Part shown: one piece after another, positions 25,721 through 38,300 of the stretch
Layout: the number at the start of each line of letters is the position of its first letter
How positions within the stretch are numbered: position 1 is the first letter of the stretch
Source of the DNA: Leptidea sinapis
Lineage: Eukaryota > Arthropoda > Insecta > Lepidoptera > Pieridae
Reading direction: 5' to 3'
Length of the DNA: 64,000 nucleotides
NCBI RefSeq assembly: GCF_905404315.1
Contig: NC_066288.1
Span: forward strand, 13,478,501-13,542,500
Program-made: the position numbers and the translations under genes
The notes under the pieces: generated by a model
What the model saw: only the letters and a program-made list of their open reading frames with translations
What the model was told of the DNA's origin: nothing
Database searches by the model: none

Positions 25721-28700
25721 CACAAAATCATTCTTAGCGCCCTCGAGAACCTCGGATACGATACCCATATTTTTGTGATCATAATCTTGCACGGCGGCCA
25801 TCTTGCATTTGAAAAATGATCATAAAATCGTTCTCAGCACCCTCGAAATCTCGGATACGATACCAATAATGTAGTTATCATACTTTTGTTGAGCGGCGTC
25901 CATCTTGGATTTGAAAACTGATCACATAATCGTTCTCTGCACCTTCGAGAACCTCGGATACGATACCCATAATCTAGTGATCATACTTTTGAGCGGCAGC
26001 CATCTCTTATTTAAAAATGATCCCAAAATTGTTTTCTGCACCCTCGAGAACCTCGGACACGATATCCATATTGCTCAAAACATAATTTTGTTCGGCTGCC
26101 ATCTTGGATTAGAAAAATGATCACAAAATCATTCTTAGCGCCCTCGAGAACCTCGGATACGATACCCATAATGTAGTTATCATACTTTTGAGCGGGGGCC
26201 ATCTTGGATTTCAAAAATGATCACAAAATCGTACTCAGCACCCTCGAGAACCTCGGATACGATACCCATAATATAGTTATCATACTTTCAAGCGGCGGCT
26301 ATTTTCGATTTGAAAAATGATCACAAAATCGTTCTCTGCACACTCGAGAACCTCGGATACGATACCCATATTTTTGTGATCATAATGTTGCACGGCGGCC
26401 ATCTCGGATTTAAAAATTATCCCAAAATTGTTTTCTGCACCCCGAGATCCTCGGATACGATACCCATATTTTTGTGATCATAATCTTGCACGGCGGCCAT
26501 CTTGGATTTGAAAAATGATCATAAAATCGTTTTCAGCACCCTCGAAATCTCGGATATGATAAACAATAATGTAGTTATCATACTTTTGAGCGGCGGCCAT
26601 CTTGGATTTGAAACTGATCACAAAATCGTTCTCTGCACCTTCGAGAACCTCGGATACGATCCCCATAATCTAGTTATCATACTTTTGAGCGGCGGCCATC
26701 TCGGATTTAAAAATGATCCCAAAATTGTTTTCTGCACCCTCGAGAACCTCGGACACGATATCCATATTGCTGAAAACATAATGGTTTGCGGCAGCCCCCT
26801 TGGATTTCTAAAATGATCGCAGAATTCTTCTCTGCACCCTCGAGAACCTCGGACACGATATCCATATTGCTGAAAACATAATTTTGTGCGGCGGCCATCT
26901 TGGAATAGAAAAATGATCACAAAATCGTTCTCAGCACCCTCGAGAACCTCGGATACGATACCCATAATGTATTTATCATACTTTTGAGCGGCGGTCATCT
27001 TGGATTTGAAAAATGATCACAAAATCGTTCTCTGCACTCTCAAGAACCATGGATACGATACCCATATTTTTGTGATCATAATATTGCACGGCAGCCCTCT
27101 TGGATATGAAAAATGATCACAAAATCATTCTCAGCACCCTCGAGAACCTTGGATACGATACCCATAATGTAGTTATCATAATTTTTAGCGGCGGCCTTCT
27201 TGGATTTAAAAATGATCCCAAAATAGTTTTCTGCAACCTCGAGAACCTCGGATACGATACCCATATTTTTGTGTTCATAATCTTGCACGGCGGCCCTATT
27301 GGATTTGAAAAATGATCACAAAATCGTTCTCAGCACCCTCGAGAATCTCGGATACGATACCCATAATGTAGTTATAATAATTTTGAGCGGCAGCCATCTT
27401 GTATTTAAAAATGATACCAAAATTGTTTTCTGCACCCTCGAGAATCTCGAATACAGTACCCATAATCTTGTGATCATACATTTGAGCGGCAGCCATCTCG
27501 GATTTAAAAATAATCCCAAAATTGTTTTCTGCACCCTCGAGATCCTCTGATACGATACCCATATTTTTGTGATCATAAACTTGCACGGCGGCCATCTTGG
27601 ATTTGAAAAATGATCATAAAATCGTTCTCAGCACACTCGAAATCTCAGATACATACCCATAATGTAGTTATCATACTTTTGAACGGCGGCCATCTTGGAT
27701 TTGAAAAATGATCACAAAATCATTCTTAGCGCCCTCGAGAACCTCGGATACGATACCCATATTTTTGTGATCATAATCTTGCACGGCGGCCATCTTGCAT
27801 TTGAAAAATGATCATAAAATCGTTCTCAGCACCCTCGAAATCTCGGATACGATACCAATAATGTAGTTATCATACTTTTGTTGAGCGGCGTCCATCTTGG
27901 ATTTGAAAACTGATCACATAATCGTTCTCTGCACCTTCGAGAACCTCGGATACGATACCCATAATCTAGTGATCATACTTTTGAGCGGCAGCCATCTCTT
28001 ATTTAAAAATGATCCCAAAATTGTTTTCTGCACCCTCGAGAACCTCGGACACGATATCCATATTGCTCAAAACATAATTTTGTTCGGCTGCCATCTTGGA
28101 TTAGAAAAATGATCACAAAATCATTCTTAGCGCCCTCGAGAACCTCGGATACGATACCCATAATGTAGTTATCATACTTTTGAGCGGGGGCCATCTTGGA
28201 TTTCAAAAATGATCACAAAATCGTACTCAGCACCCTCGAGAACCTCGGATACGATACCCATAATATAGTTATCATACTTTCAAGCGGCGGCTATTTTTGA
28301 TTTGAAAAATGATCACAAAATCGTTCTCTGCACACTCGAGAACCTCGGATACGATACCCATATTTTTGTGATCATAATGTTGCACGGCGGCCATCTCGGA
28401 TTTAAAAATTATCCCAAAATTGTTTTCTGCACCCCGAGATCCTCGGATACGATACCCATATTTTTGTGATCATAATCTTGCACGGCGGCCATCTTGGATT
28501 TGAAAAATGATCATAAAATCGTTTTCAGCACCCTCGAAATCTCGGATATGATAAACAATAATGTAGTTATCATACTTTTGAGCGGCGGCCATCTTGGATT
28601 TGAAACTGATCACAAAATCGTTCTCTGCACCTTCGAGAACCTCGGATACGATCCCCATAATCTAGTTATCATACTTTTGAGCGGCGGCCATCTCGGATTT

Positions 28701-29700
28701 AAAAATGATCCCAAAATTGCTTTCTGCACCCTCGAGAACCTCGGACACGATATCCATATTGCTGAAAACATAATGGTTTGCGGCAGCCCCCTTGGATTTC
28801 TAAAATGATCGCAGAATTCTTCTCTGCACCCTCGAGAACCTCGGACACGATATCCATATTGCTGAAAACATAATTTTGTGCGGCGGCCATCTTGGAATAG
28901 AAAAATGATCACAAAATCGTTCTCAGCACCCTCGAGAACCTCGGATACGATACCCATAATGTATTTATCATACTTTTGAGCGGCGGTCATCTTGGATTTG
29001 AAAAATGATCACAAAATCGTTCTCTGCACTCTCAAGAACCATGGATACGATACCCATATTTTTGTGATCATAATATTGCACGGCAGCCCTCTTGGATATG
29101 AAAAATGATCACAAAATCATTCTCAGCACCCTCGAGAACCTTGGATACGATACCCATAATGTAGTTATCATAATTTTTAGCGGCGGCCTTCTTGGATTTA
29201 AAAATGATCCCAAAATAGTTTTCTGCAACCTCGAGAACCTCGGATACGATACCCATATTTTTGTGTTCATAATCTTGCACGGCGGCCCTATTGGATTTGA
29301 AAAATGATCACAAAATCGTTCTCAGCACCCTCGAGAATCTCGGATACGATACCCATAATGTAGTTATAATAATTTTGAGCGGCAGCCATCTTGGATTTAA
29401 AAATGATACCAAAATTGTTTTCTGCACCCTCGAGAATCTCGAATACAGTACCCATAATCTTGTGATCATACATTTGAGCGGCAGCCATCTCGGATTTAAA
29501 AATAATCCCAAAATTGTTTTCTGCACCCTCGAGATCCTCTGATACGATACCCATATTTTTGTGATCATAAACTTGCACGGCGGCCATCTTGGATTTGAAA
29601 AATGATCATAAAATCGTTCTCAGCACACTCGAAATCTCAGATACATACCCATAATGTAGTTATCATACTTTTGAACGGCGGCCATCTTGGATTTGAAAAC
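25721..29700. repeat. 1,992-bp tandem duplication (20 monomers)
   Basis: Copy A is about 25721-27712 and copy B about 27713-29700, at a constant offset of 1,992 bp. Shared oddities are TTTTGTTGAGCGGCGTCC (a three-base TTG duplication), CACCCCGAGATCCTCGG, GGATATGATAAACAATAAT and CTCAGATACATACCC. The copies differ at a few sites: 26299 C against 28291 T in the TTTTCGATTT motif, AATTGTTTTC against AATTGCTTTC near 26730 and 28722, and CTTGTATTT against CTTGGATTT near 27391 and 29383. Two further relatives lie at 35.4-37.3 kb and 52.2-54.2 kb. Confidence 0.82.
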
Positions 29701-29939
29701 TGATCACAAAATCGTTCTCTGCATCCTCGAGAACCTCGGATACGATACCCATAATCTAGTTATCATACTTTTGAGCGGCTGCCATCTTGAATTTGAAAAA
29801 TGATCACAAAATCAATCTCTGCACCCTCGAGAACCTAGGAAACGATACCCATAATCTAGTGATCATACATTTGAGCGGCGGCCATCTCGGATTTAAAAAT
29901 GATCCCAAAATTGTTTTCTGCACCCTCGAGAACCTCGGA

Positions 29940-32900
29940 CACGATACCCATAATGTATTTATCATACTTTTGAGCAGCAACCATCTTGGATTAGAAAAAT
30001 GATCACAAAATCGTTCTCAGCACCCTCGAGAACCTCGGATACGATACCCCTAATGTATTTATCATACTTTTGAGCGGCAGCCATCTTGGATTTGAAAAAT
30101 GATCACAAAAACGTTCTCTGCACTCTCAAGAACCTTGGATACGATACCAATATTTTTGTGATCATATTCTTGTACGCGGCCATCTTGGATTTGAAAAATG
30201 ATCACAAAATCGGTCTCAGCACCCTCAAAAAACTTGGATACGATACCCATAATGTAGTTATCATACATTTGAGCGGCGGCCATCTTGGATTTGAAAAATG
30301 ATCACAAAGTCGTTCTCTGCAACCTCGAGAACCTCGGACACGATATCCATATTGCTCAAAACATAATTTTGTTCGGCTGCCATCTTGGATTAGAAAAATG
30401 ATCACAAAATCATTCTTAGCGCCCTCAAGAACCTCGGATACGATACCCATATTTTTGTGATCATAATCTTGCACGGCGGCCATCTCGGATTTAAAAATGA
30501 TCCCAAAATTGTTTTCTGCACCCTCGAGATCCTCGGATTCGATACCCATATTTTTGTGATCATAATCTTGCACGCGGCCATCTTGGATTTGAAAAATGAT
30601 CATAAAATCGTCCTCAGCACCCTCGAAATCTCGGATACGATACCAATAATGTAGTTATCATACTTTTGAGCGGCGTCCATCTTGGATTTGAAAACTGATC
30701 ACAAAATCGTTCTCTGCACCTTCGAGAACCTCGGATACGATACCCATAATCTAGTGATCATACTTTTGCGGCAGCCCTCTTGGATTTCTAAAATGATCGC
30801 AGAATTCTTCTCTGCACCCTCGAGAACCTCGGACACGATATCCATATTGCTGAAAACATAATTTTGTTCGGCTGCCATCTTGGATTAGAAAAATGATCAC
30901 AAAATCATTCTTAGCGCCCTCGAGAACCTCGGATACGATACCCATAATGTAGTTATCATACTTTTGAGCGGGGGCCATCTTGGATTTCAAAAATGATCAC
31001 AAAATCGTTCTCTGCAACCTCGAGAACCTCGGATACGATACATATAATGTAGTTTTCATACTTTTGAGCGGCGGCCACCTTGGATTTCAAAAATGATCAC
31101 AAAATCGTTCTCAGCACCCTCGAGAACCTCGGATACGATACCCATAATGTAGTTATCATACTGTAAGCGGCGGCTATTTTCGATTTGAAAAATGATCACA
31201 AAATCGTTCTCAGCACCCTCGAGAACCTCGGATACGATACGCAAAATCTAGTTATCATAATTTTGAGCGGCGGCCATCTCGAACTAAAAATGATCCCAAA
31301 ATTGTTTTCTGCACCCTCGAGAACCTTGGACACGATATCCATATTGCTAAAATCATAATTTTGGGCGGCGGCCAACTTGGATTTGAAAAATGATCACCAA
31401 ATCGTTCTCTGCACCCTCGAGAACCTCGGATACGATACCCAAAATCTAGTTATCATAATTTTGAGCGGCCGCCATCTTGAACTAAAAATGATCCCAAAAT
31501 TGTTTTCTGCACCCTCGAGAACCTCGGACACGATATCCATATTGCTGAAAACATAATGGTTTGCGGCAGCCCTCTTGGATTTCTAAAATGATCGCAGAAT
31601 TCTTCTCTGCACCCTCGAGAACCTCGGACACGATATCCATATTGTTGAAAACATAATTTTGTGCGGCGGCCATCTTGGATTTGAAAATTGATCACAAAAT
31701 CGTTCTCTGCACTCTCAACAACCTCGGATACGATACCCATATTTTTGTGATCATAATCTTGCACGGCGGCCATCTCGGATTTAAAAATGATCCCAAAATT
31801 GTTTTCTGTACTCTCGAGAACCTGGGACACGATATCCATATTGCTAAAATCATAATTTTGTGCGGCGGCGATCTTGGATTTGAAAAATGATCACCAAATC
31901 GTTCTCTGCACCCTCGAGAACCTCGGGTACGATACCCATAATCTAGTTATCATACTTTTGAGCGGCGGCCATCTTGGATTTAAAAATGATCCCAAAATTG
32001 TTTTCTGCACCCTCGAGAACCTCGGATACGATACTCATAATGTAGTTATCATAATTTTAAGCGGCGGCCATCTTGGATTTCAAAAATGATCACTAAATCG
32101 TTCTTTGCACTCTCGAGAACTTCGGATACGATACCCATATTTTTGTGATCATAATCTTGCACGGAGGCCATCTCGGATTTAAAAATGATCCCAAAATTGT
32201 TTTCTGCACCCTCGAGAACCTCGGACACGATATCCATATTGCTAAAATCATAATTTTGTGCGGCGGCCATCTTGGATTTAAAAATGATCTCAAAATTGTT
32301 TTCTGCACCCTCGAGAACCTCGGACACGATATCCATATTGCTGAAAACATAATGGTTTGCGGCAGCCCTCTTGGATTTCTAAAATGATCGAAGAATTCTT
32401 CTCTGCACCCTCGAGAACCTCGGACACGATATCCATATTGCTAAAATCATAATTTTGTGCGGCGGCCGTCTTGGTTTTGAAATATAATCACCAAATCGTT
32501 CTCTGCACCCTCGAGAACCTCGGGTAGGATATCCATGTTGCTGAAATCATAATTTTGTACGGCGGCCATCTTGGATTAGAAAAGTGATTACAAAATCGTT
32601 CTCAGCAAACTCGAGAACCTCGGACACGATATCCATATTGCTGAAAACATAATTTTGTGCGGCGGCCATCTTGGATTAGAAAAATGATCACAAAATCGTT
32701 CTCAGCACCCTCGAGAACCTCGGATACGATACCCATAATGTATTTATCATACTTTTGAGCAGCAACCATCTTGGATTAGAAAAATGATCACAAAATCGTT
32801 CTCAGCACCCTCGAGAACCTCGGATACGATACCCCTAATGTATTTATCATACTTTTGAGCGGCAGCCATCTTGGATTTGAAAAATGATCACAAAAACGTT

Positions 32901-34212
32901 CTCTGCACTCTCAAGAACCTCGGAGACGATACCAATATTTTTGTGATCATATTCTTGTACGCGGCCATCTTGTATTTGAAAAATGATCACAAAATCGGTC
33001 TCTGCATACTCGAGAACCTCGGATACGATACCCATAATGTAGTTATAATAATATTGAGCGGCGGCCATCTTGTATTTCAAAAATGATCACAAAATCGTTC
33101 TGTGCACTCTCGAGAACCTCGGATAAGATACCCATATTTTTGTGATCATAATCTTGCACGGCGGCCATCTCGGAATTAAAAATGATCCCAAAATTGTTTT
33201 CTGTACTCTCGAGAACCTGGGACACGATATCCATATTGCTAAAATCATAATTTTGTGCGGCGGCCATCTTGGATTTGAAAAATGATCACCAAATCGTTCT
33301 CTGCACCCTCGAGAACCTCGGGTACGATACCCATAATCTAGTTATCATACTTTTGAGCGGCGGCCATCTTGGATTTTAAAAATGATCCCAAAATTGTTTT
33401 CTGCACCCTCGAGAACCTCGGATACGATACCCATAATGTAGTTATCATAATTTTGAGCGGCGGCCATCTTGGATTTCAAAAATGATCACTAAATCGTTCT
33501 TTGCACTCTCGAGAACTTCGGATACGATACCCATAATTTTGTGATCATAATCTTGCACGGAGGCCATCTCGGATTTAAAAATGATCCCAAAATTGTTTTC
33601 TGCACCCTCGAGAACCTCGGACACGATATCCATATTGCTAAAATCATAATTTTGTGCGGCGGCCATCTTGGATTTGAAAAATGATCACTTAAGAACCTCG
33701 GATTCGATACCCATAATCTAGTTATTATACTTTTGAGCAGCGGCCATCTCGGATTTAAAAATGATCTCAAAATTGTTTTCTGCACCCTCGAGAACCTCGG
33801 ACACGATATCAATATTGCTGAAAACATAATGGTTTGCGGCAGCCCTCTTGGATTTCTAAAATGATCGAAGAATTCTTCTCTGCACCCTCGAGAACCTCGG
33901 ACACGATATCCATATTGCTAAAATCATAATTTTGTGCGGCGGCCGTCTTGGTTTTGAAAAATAATCACCAAATCGTTCTCTGCACCCTCGAAAACCTCGG
34001 GTAGGATATCCATGTTGCTGAAATCATAATTTTGTACGGTGGCCATCTTGGATTAGAAAAGTGATTACAAAATCGTTCTCAGCAAACTCGAGAACCTCGG
34101 ACACGATATCCATATTGCTGAAAACATAATTTTGTGCGGCGGCCATCTTGGATTAGAAAAATGATCACAAAATCGTTCTCAGCACCCTCGAGAACCTCGG
34201 ATACGATACCCA
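29940..34212. repeat. Composite satellite block X, copy 2 (chimeric)
   Basis: The block matches 17926-22199 at 12,013-12,014 bp and 37.59 kb onward at 7,649-7,650 bp. Near 30767-30868 one monomer has been replaced by the GCAGCCCTCTTGGATTTCT class. Near 31,665 one 100-bp monomer is missing relative to copy 1. From about 33.45 kb the sequence switches affinity. It shares CCCATAATTTTGTGATC and GAGCAGCGGCCATC with 23.88-24.1 kb (offset 9,641 bp), not with the other X copies. That is a recombination junction inside the block. Confidence 0.72.
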
Positions 34213-35360
34213 TAATGTATTTATCATACTTTTGAGCAGCAACCATCTTGGATTAGAAAAATGATCACAAAATCGTTCTCAGCACCCTCGAGAACCTCGG
34301 ATACGATACCCCTAATGTATTTATCACACTTTTGAGCGGCAGCCATCTTGGATTTGAAAAATGATCACAAAAACGTTCTCTGCACTCTCAAGAACCTCGG
34401 ATACGATACCAATATTTTTGTGATCATATTCTTGTACGCGGCCATCTTGGATTTGAAAAATGAACACAAAATCGGTCTCAGCACCCTCAAAAAACTTGGA
34501 TACGATACCCATAATGTAGTTATAATAATTTTGAGCGGCGGCCATCATGGATTTAAAAATGATCCCAAAATTGTTTTCTGCACCCTCGAGAACCTCGGAT
34601 ACGATACCCATATTTTTGTGATCATAATCTTGCACGGCGGCCATCTTGGATTTGAAAAATGATCACAAAATCGTTCTTAGCACCCTCGAAAAACTTGGAT
34701 ACGCTACCCATAATGTAGTTATCATACTTTTGAGCGGCGGCCATCTTGGATTTGAAAACTGATCACAAAATCGTTCTCTGCACCCTCGAGAGCCTCGGAT
34801 ACGATATCCATATTGCTCAAAACATAATTTTGTTCGGCTGCCATCTTGGATTAGAAAAATGATCACAAAATCATTCTTAGCGCCCTCGAGAACCTCGGAT
34901 ACGATACCCATATTTTTGTGATCATAATCTTGCACGGCGGCCATCTCGGATTTAAAAATGATCCGAAAATTGTTTTCTGCACCCTCGAGATCCTCGGATA
35001 CGATACCCATATTTTTGTGATCATAATCTTGCACGGCGGCCATCTTGGATTTGAAAAATGATCATAAAATCGTTCTCAGCACCCTCGAAATCTCGGATAC
35101 GATACCAATAATGTAGTTATCATACTTTTGAGCGGCGGCCATCTTGGATTTGAAAAATGATCACAAAATCGTTCTTAGCACCCTCGAAAAACTTGGATAC
35201 GCTACCCATAATGTAGTTATCATACATTTGAGCGGCGGCCATCTTGGATTTGAAAAATGATCACAAAGTCGTTCTCTGCAACCTCGAGAACCTCGGACTC
35301 GATATCCATATTGCTCAAAACATAATTTTGTTCGGCTGCCATCTTGGATTAGAAAAATGA

Positions 35361-38300
35361 TCACAAAATCATTCTTAGCGCCCTCGAGAACCTCGGATAC
35401 GATACCCATATTTTTGTGATCATAATCTTGCACGGCGGCCATCTTGCATTTGAAAAATGATCATAAAATCGTTCTCAGCACCCTCGAAATCTCGGATACG
35501 ATACCAATAATGTAGTTATCATACTTTTGTTGAGCGGCGTCCATCTTGGATTTGAAAACTGATCACATAATCGTTCTCTGCACCTTCGAGAACCTCGGAT
35601 ACGATACCCATAATCTAGTGATCATACTTTTGAGCGGCAGCCATCTCTTATTTAAAAATGATCCCAAAATTGTTCTCTGCACCCTCGAGAACCTCGGACA
35701 CGATATCCATATTGCTCAAAACATAATTTTGTTCGGCTGCCATCTTGGATTAGAAAAATGATCATAAAATCATTCTCAGCACCCTCGAGAACCTCGGATA
35801 CGATACCCATAATGTAGTTATCATACTTTTGAGCGGGGGCCATCTTGGATTTCAAAAATGATCACAAAATCGTACTCAGCACCCTCGAGAACCTCGGATA
35901 CGATACCCATAATATAGTTATCATACTTTCAAGCGGCGGCTATTTTCGATTTGAAAAATGATCACAAAATCGTTCTCTGCACACTCGAGAACCTCGGATA
36001 CGATACCCATATTTTTGTGATCATAATGTTGCACGGCGGCCATCTCGGATTTAAAAATTATCCCAAAATTGTTTTCTGCACCCCGAGATCCTCGGATACG
36101 ATACCCATATTTTTGTGATCATAATCTTGCACGGCGGCCATCTTGGATTTGAAAAATGATCATAAAATCGTTTTCAGCACCCTCGAAATCTCGGATATGA
36201 TAAACAATAATGTAGTTATCATACTTTTGAGCGGCGGCCATCTTGGATTTGAAACTGATCACAAAATCGTTCTCTGCACCTTCGAGAACCTCGGATACGA
36301 TCCCCATAATCTAGTTATCATACTTTTGAGCGGCGGCCATCTCGGATTTAAAAATGATCCCAAAATTGCTTTCTGCACCCTCGAGAACCTCGGACACGAT
36401 ATCCATATTGCTGAAAACATAATGGTTTGCGGCAGCCCCCTTGGATTTCTAAAATGATCGCAGAATTCTTCTCTGCACCCTCGAGAACCTCGGACACGAT
36501 ATCCATATTGCTGAAAACATAATTTTGTGCGGCGGCCATCTTGGAATAGAAAAATGATCACAAAATCGTTCTCAGCACCCTCGAGAACCTCGGATACGAT
36601 ACCCATAATGTATTTATCATACTTTTGAGCGGCGGTCATCTTGGATTTGAAAAATGATCACAAAATCGTTCTCTGCACTCTCAAGAACCATGGATACGAT
36701 ACCCATATTTTTGTGATCATAATATTGCACGGCAGCCCTCTTGGATATGAAAAATGATCACAAAATCATTCTCAGCACCCTCGAGAACCTTGGATACGAT
36801 ACCCATAATGTAGTTATCATAATTTTTAGCGGCGGCCTTCTTGGATTTAAAAATGATCCCAAAATAGTTTTCTGCAACCTCGAGAACCTCGGATACGATA
36901 CCCATATTTTTGTGTTCATAATCTTGCACGGCGGCCCTATTGGATTTGAAAAATGATCACAAAATCGTTCTCAGCACCCTCGAGAATCTCGGATACGATA
37001 CCCATAATGTAGTTATAATAATTTTGAGCGGCAGCCATCTTGTATTTAAAAATGATACCAAAATTGTTTTCTGCACCCTCGAGAATCTCGAATACAGTAC
37101 CCATAATCTTGTGATCATACATTTGAGCGGCAGCCATCTCGGATTTAAAAATAATCCCAAAATTGTTTTCTGCACCCTCGAGATCCTCTGATACGATACC
37201 CATATTTTTGTGATCATAAACTTGCACGGCGGCCATCTTGGATTTGAAAAATGATCATAAAATCGTTCTCAGCACACTCGAAATCTCAGATACATACCCA
37301 TAATGTAGTTATCATACTTTTGAACGGCGGCCATCTTGGATTTGAAAACTGATCACAAAATCGTTCTCTGCATCCTCGAGAACCTCGGATACGATACCCA
37401 TAATCTAGTTATCATACTTTTGAGCGGCTGCCATCTTGAATTTGAAAAATGATCACAAAATCAATCTCTGCACCCTCGAGAACCTAGGAAACGATACCCA
37501 TAATCTAGTGATCCTACATTTGAGCGGCGGCCATCTCGGATTTAAAAATGATCCCAAAATTGTTTTCTGCACCCTCGAGAACCTCGGACACGATACCCAT
37601 AATGTATTTATCATACTTTTGAGCAGCAACCATCTTGGATTAGAAAAATGATCACAAAATCGTTCTCAGCACCCTCGAGAACCTCGGATACGATACCCCT
37701 AATGTATTTATCATACTTTTGAGCGGCAGCCATCTTGGATTTGAAAAATGATCACAAAAACGTTCTCTGCACTCTCAAGAACCTTGGATACGATACCAAT
37801 ATTTTTGTGATCATATTCTTGTACGCGGCCATCTTGGATTTGAAAAATGATCACAAAATCGGTCTCAGCACCCTCAAAAAACTTGGATACGATACCCATA
37901 ATGTAGTTATCATACATTTGAGCGGCGGCCATCTTGGATTTGAAAAATGATCACAAAGTCGTTCTCTGCAACCTCGAGAACCTCGGACACGATATCCATA
38001 TTGCTCAAAACATAATTTTGTTCGGCTGCCATCTTGGATTAGAAAAATGATCACAAAATCATTCTTAGCGCCCTCAAGAACCTCGGATACGATACCCATA
38101 TTTTTGTGATCATAATCTTGCACGGCGGCCATCTCGGATTTAAAAATGATCCCAAAATTGTTTTCTGCACCCTCGAGATCCTCGGATTCGATACCCATAT
38201 TTTTGTGATCATAATCTTGCACGCGGCCATCTTGGATTTGAAAAATGATCATAAAATCGTCCTCAGCACCCTCGAAATCTCGGATACGATACCAATAATG

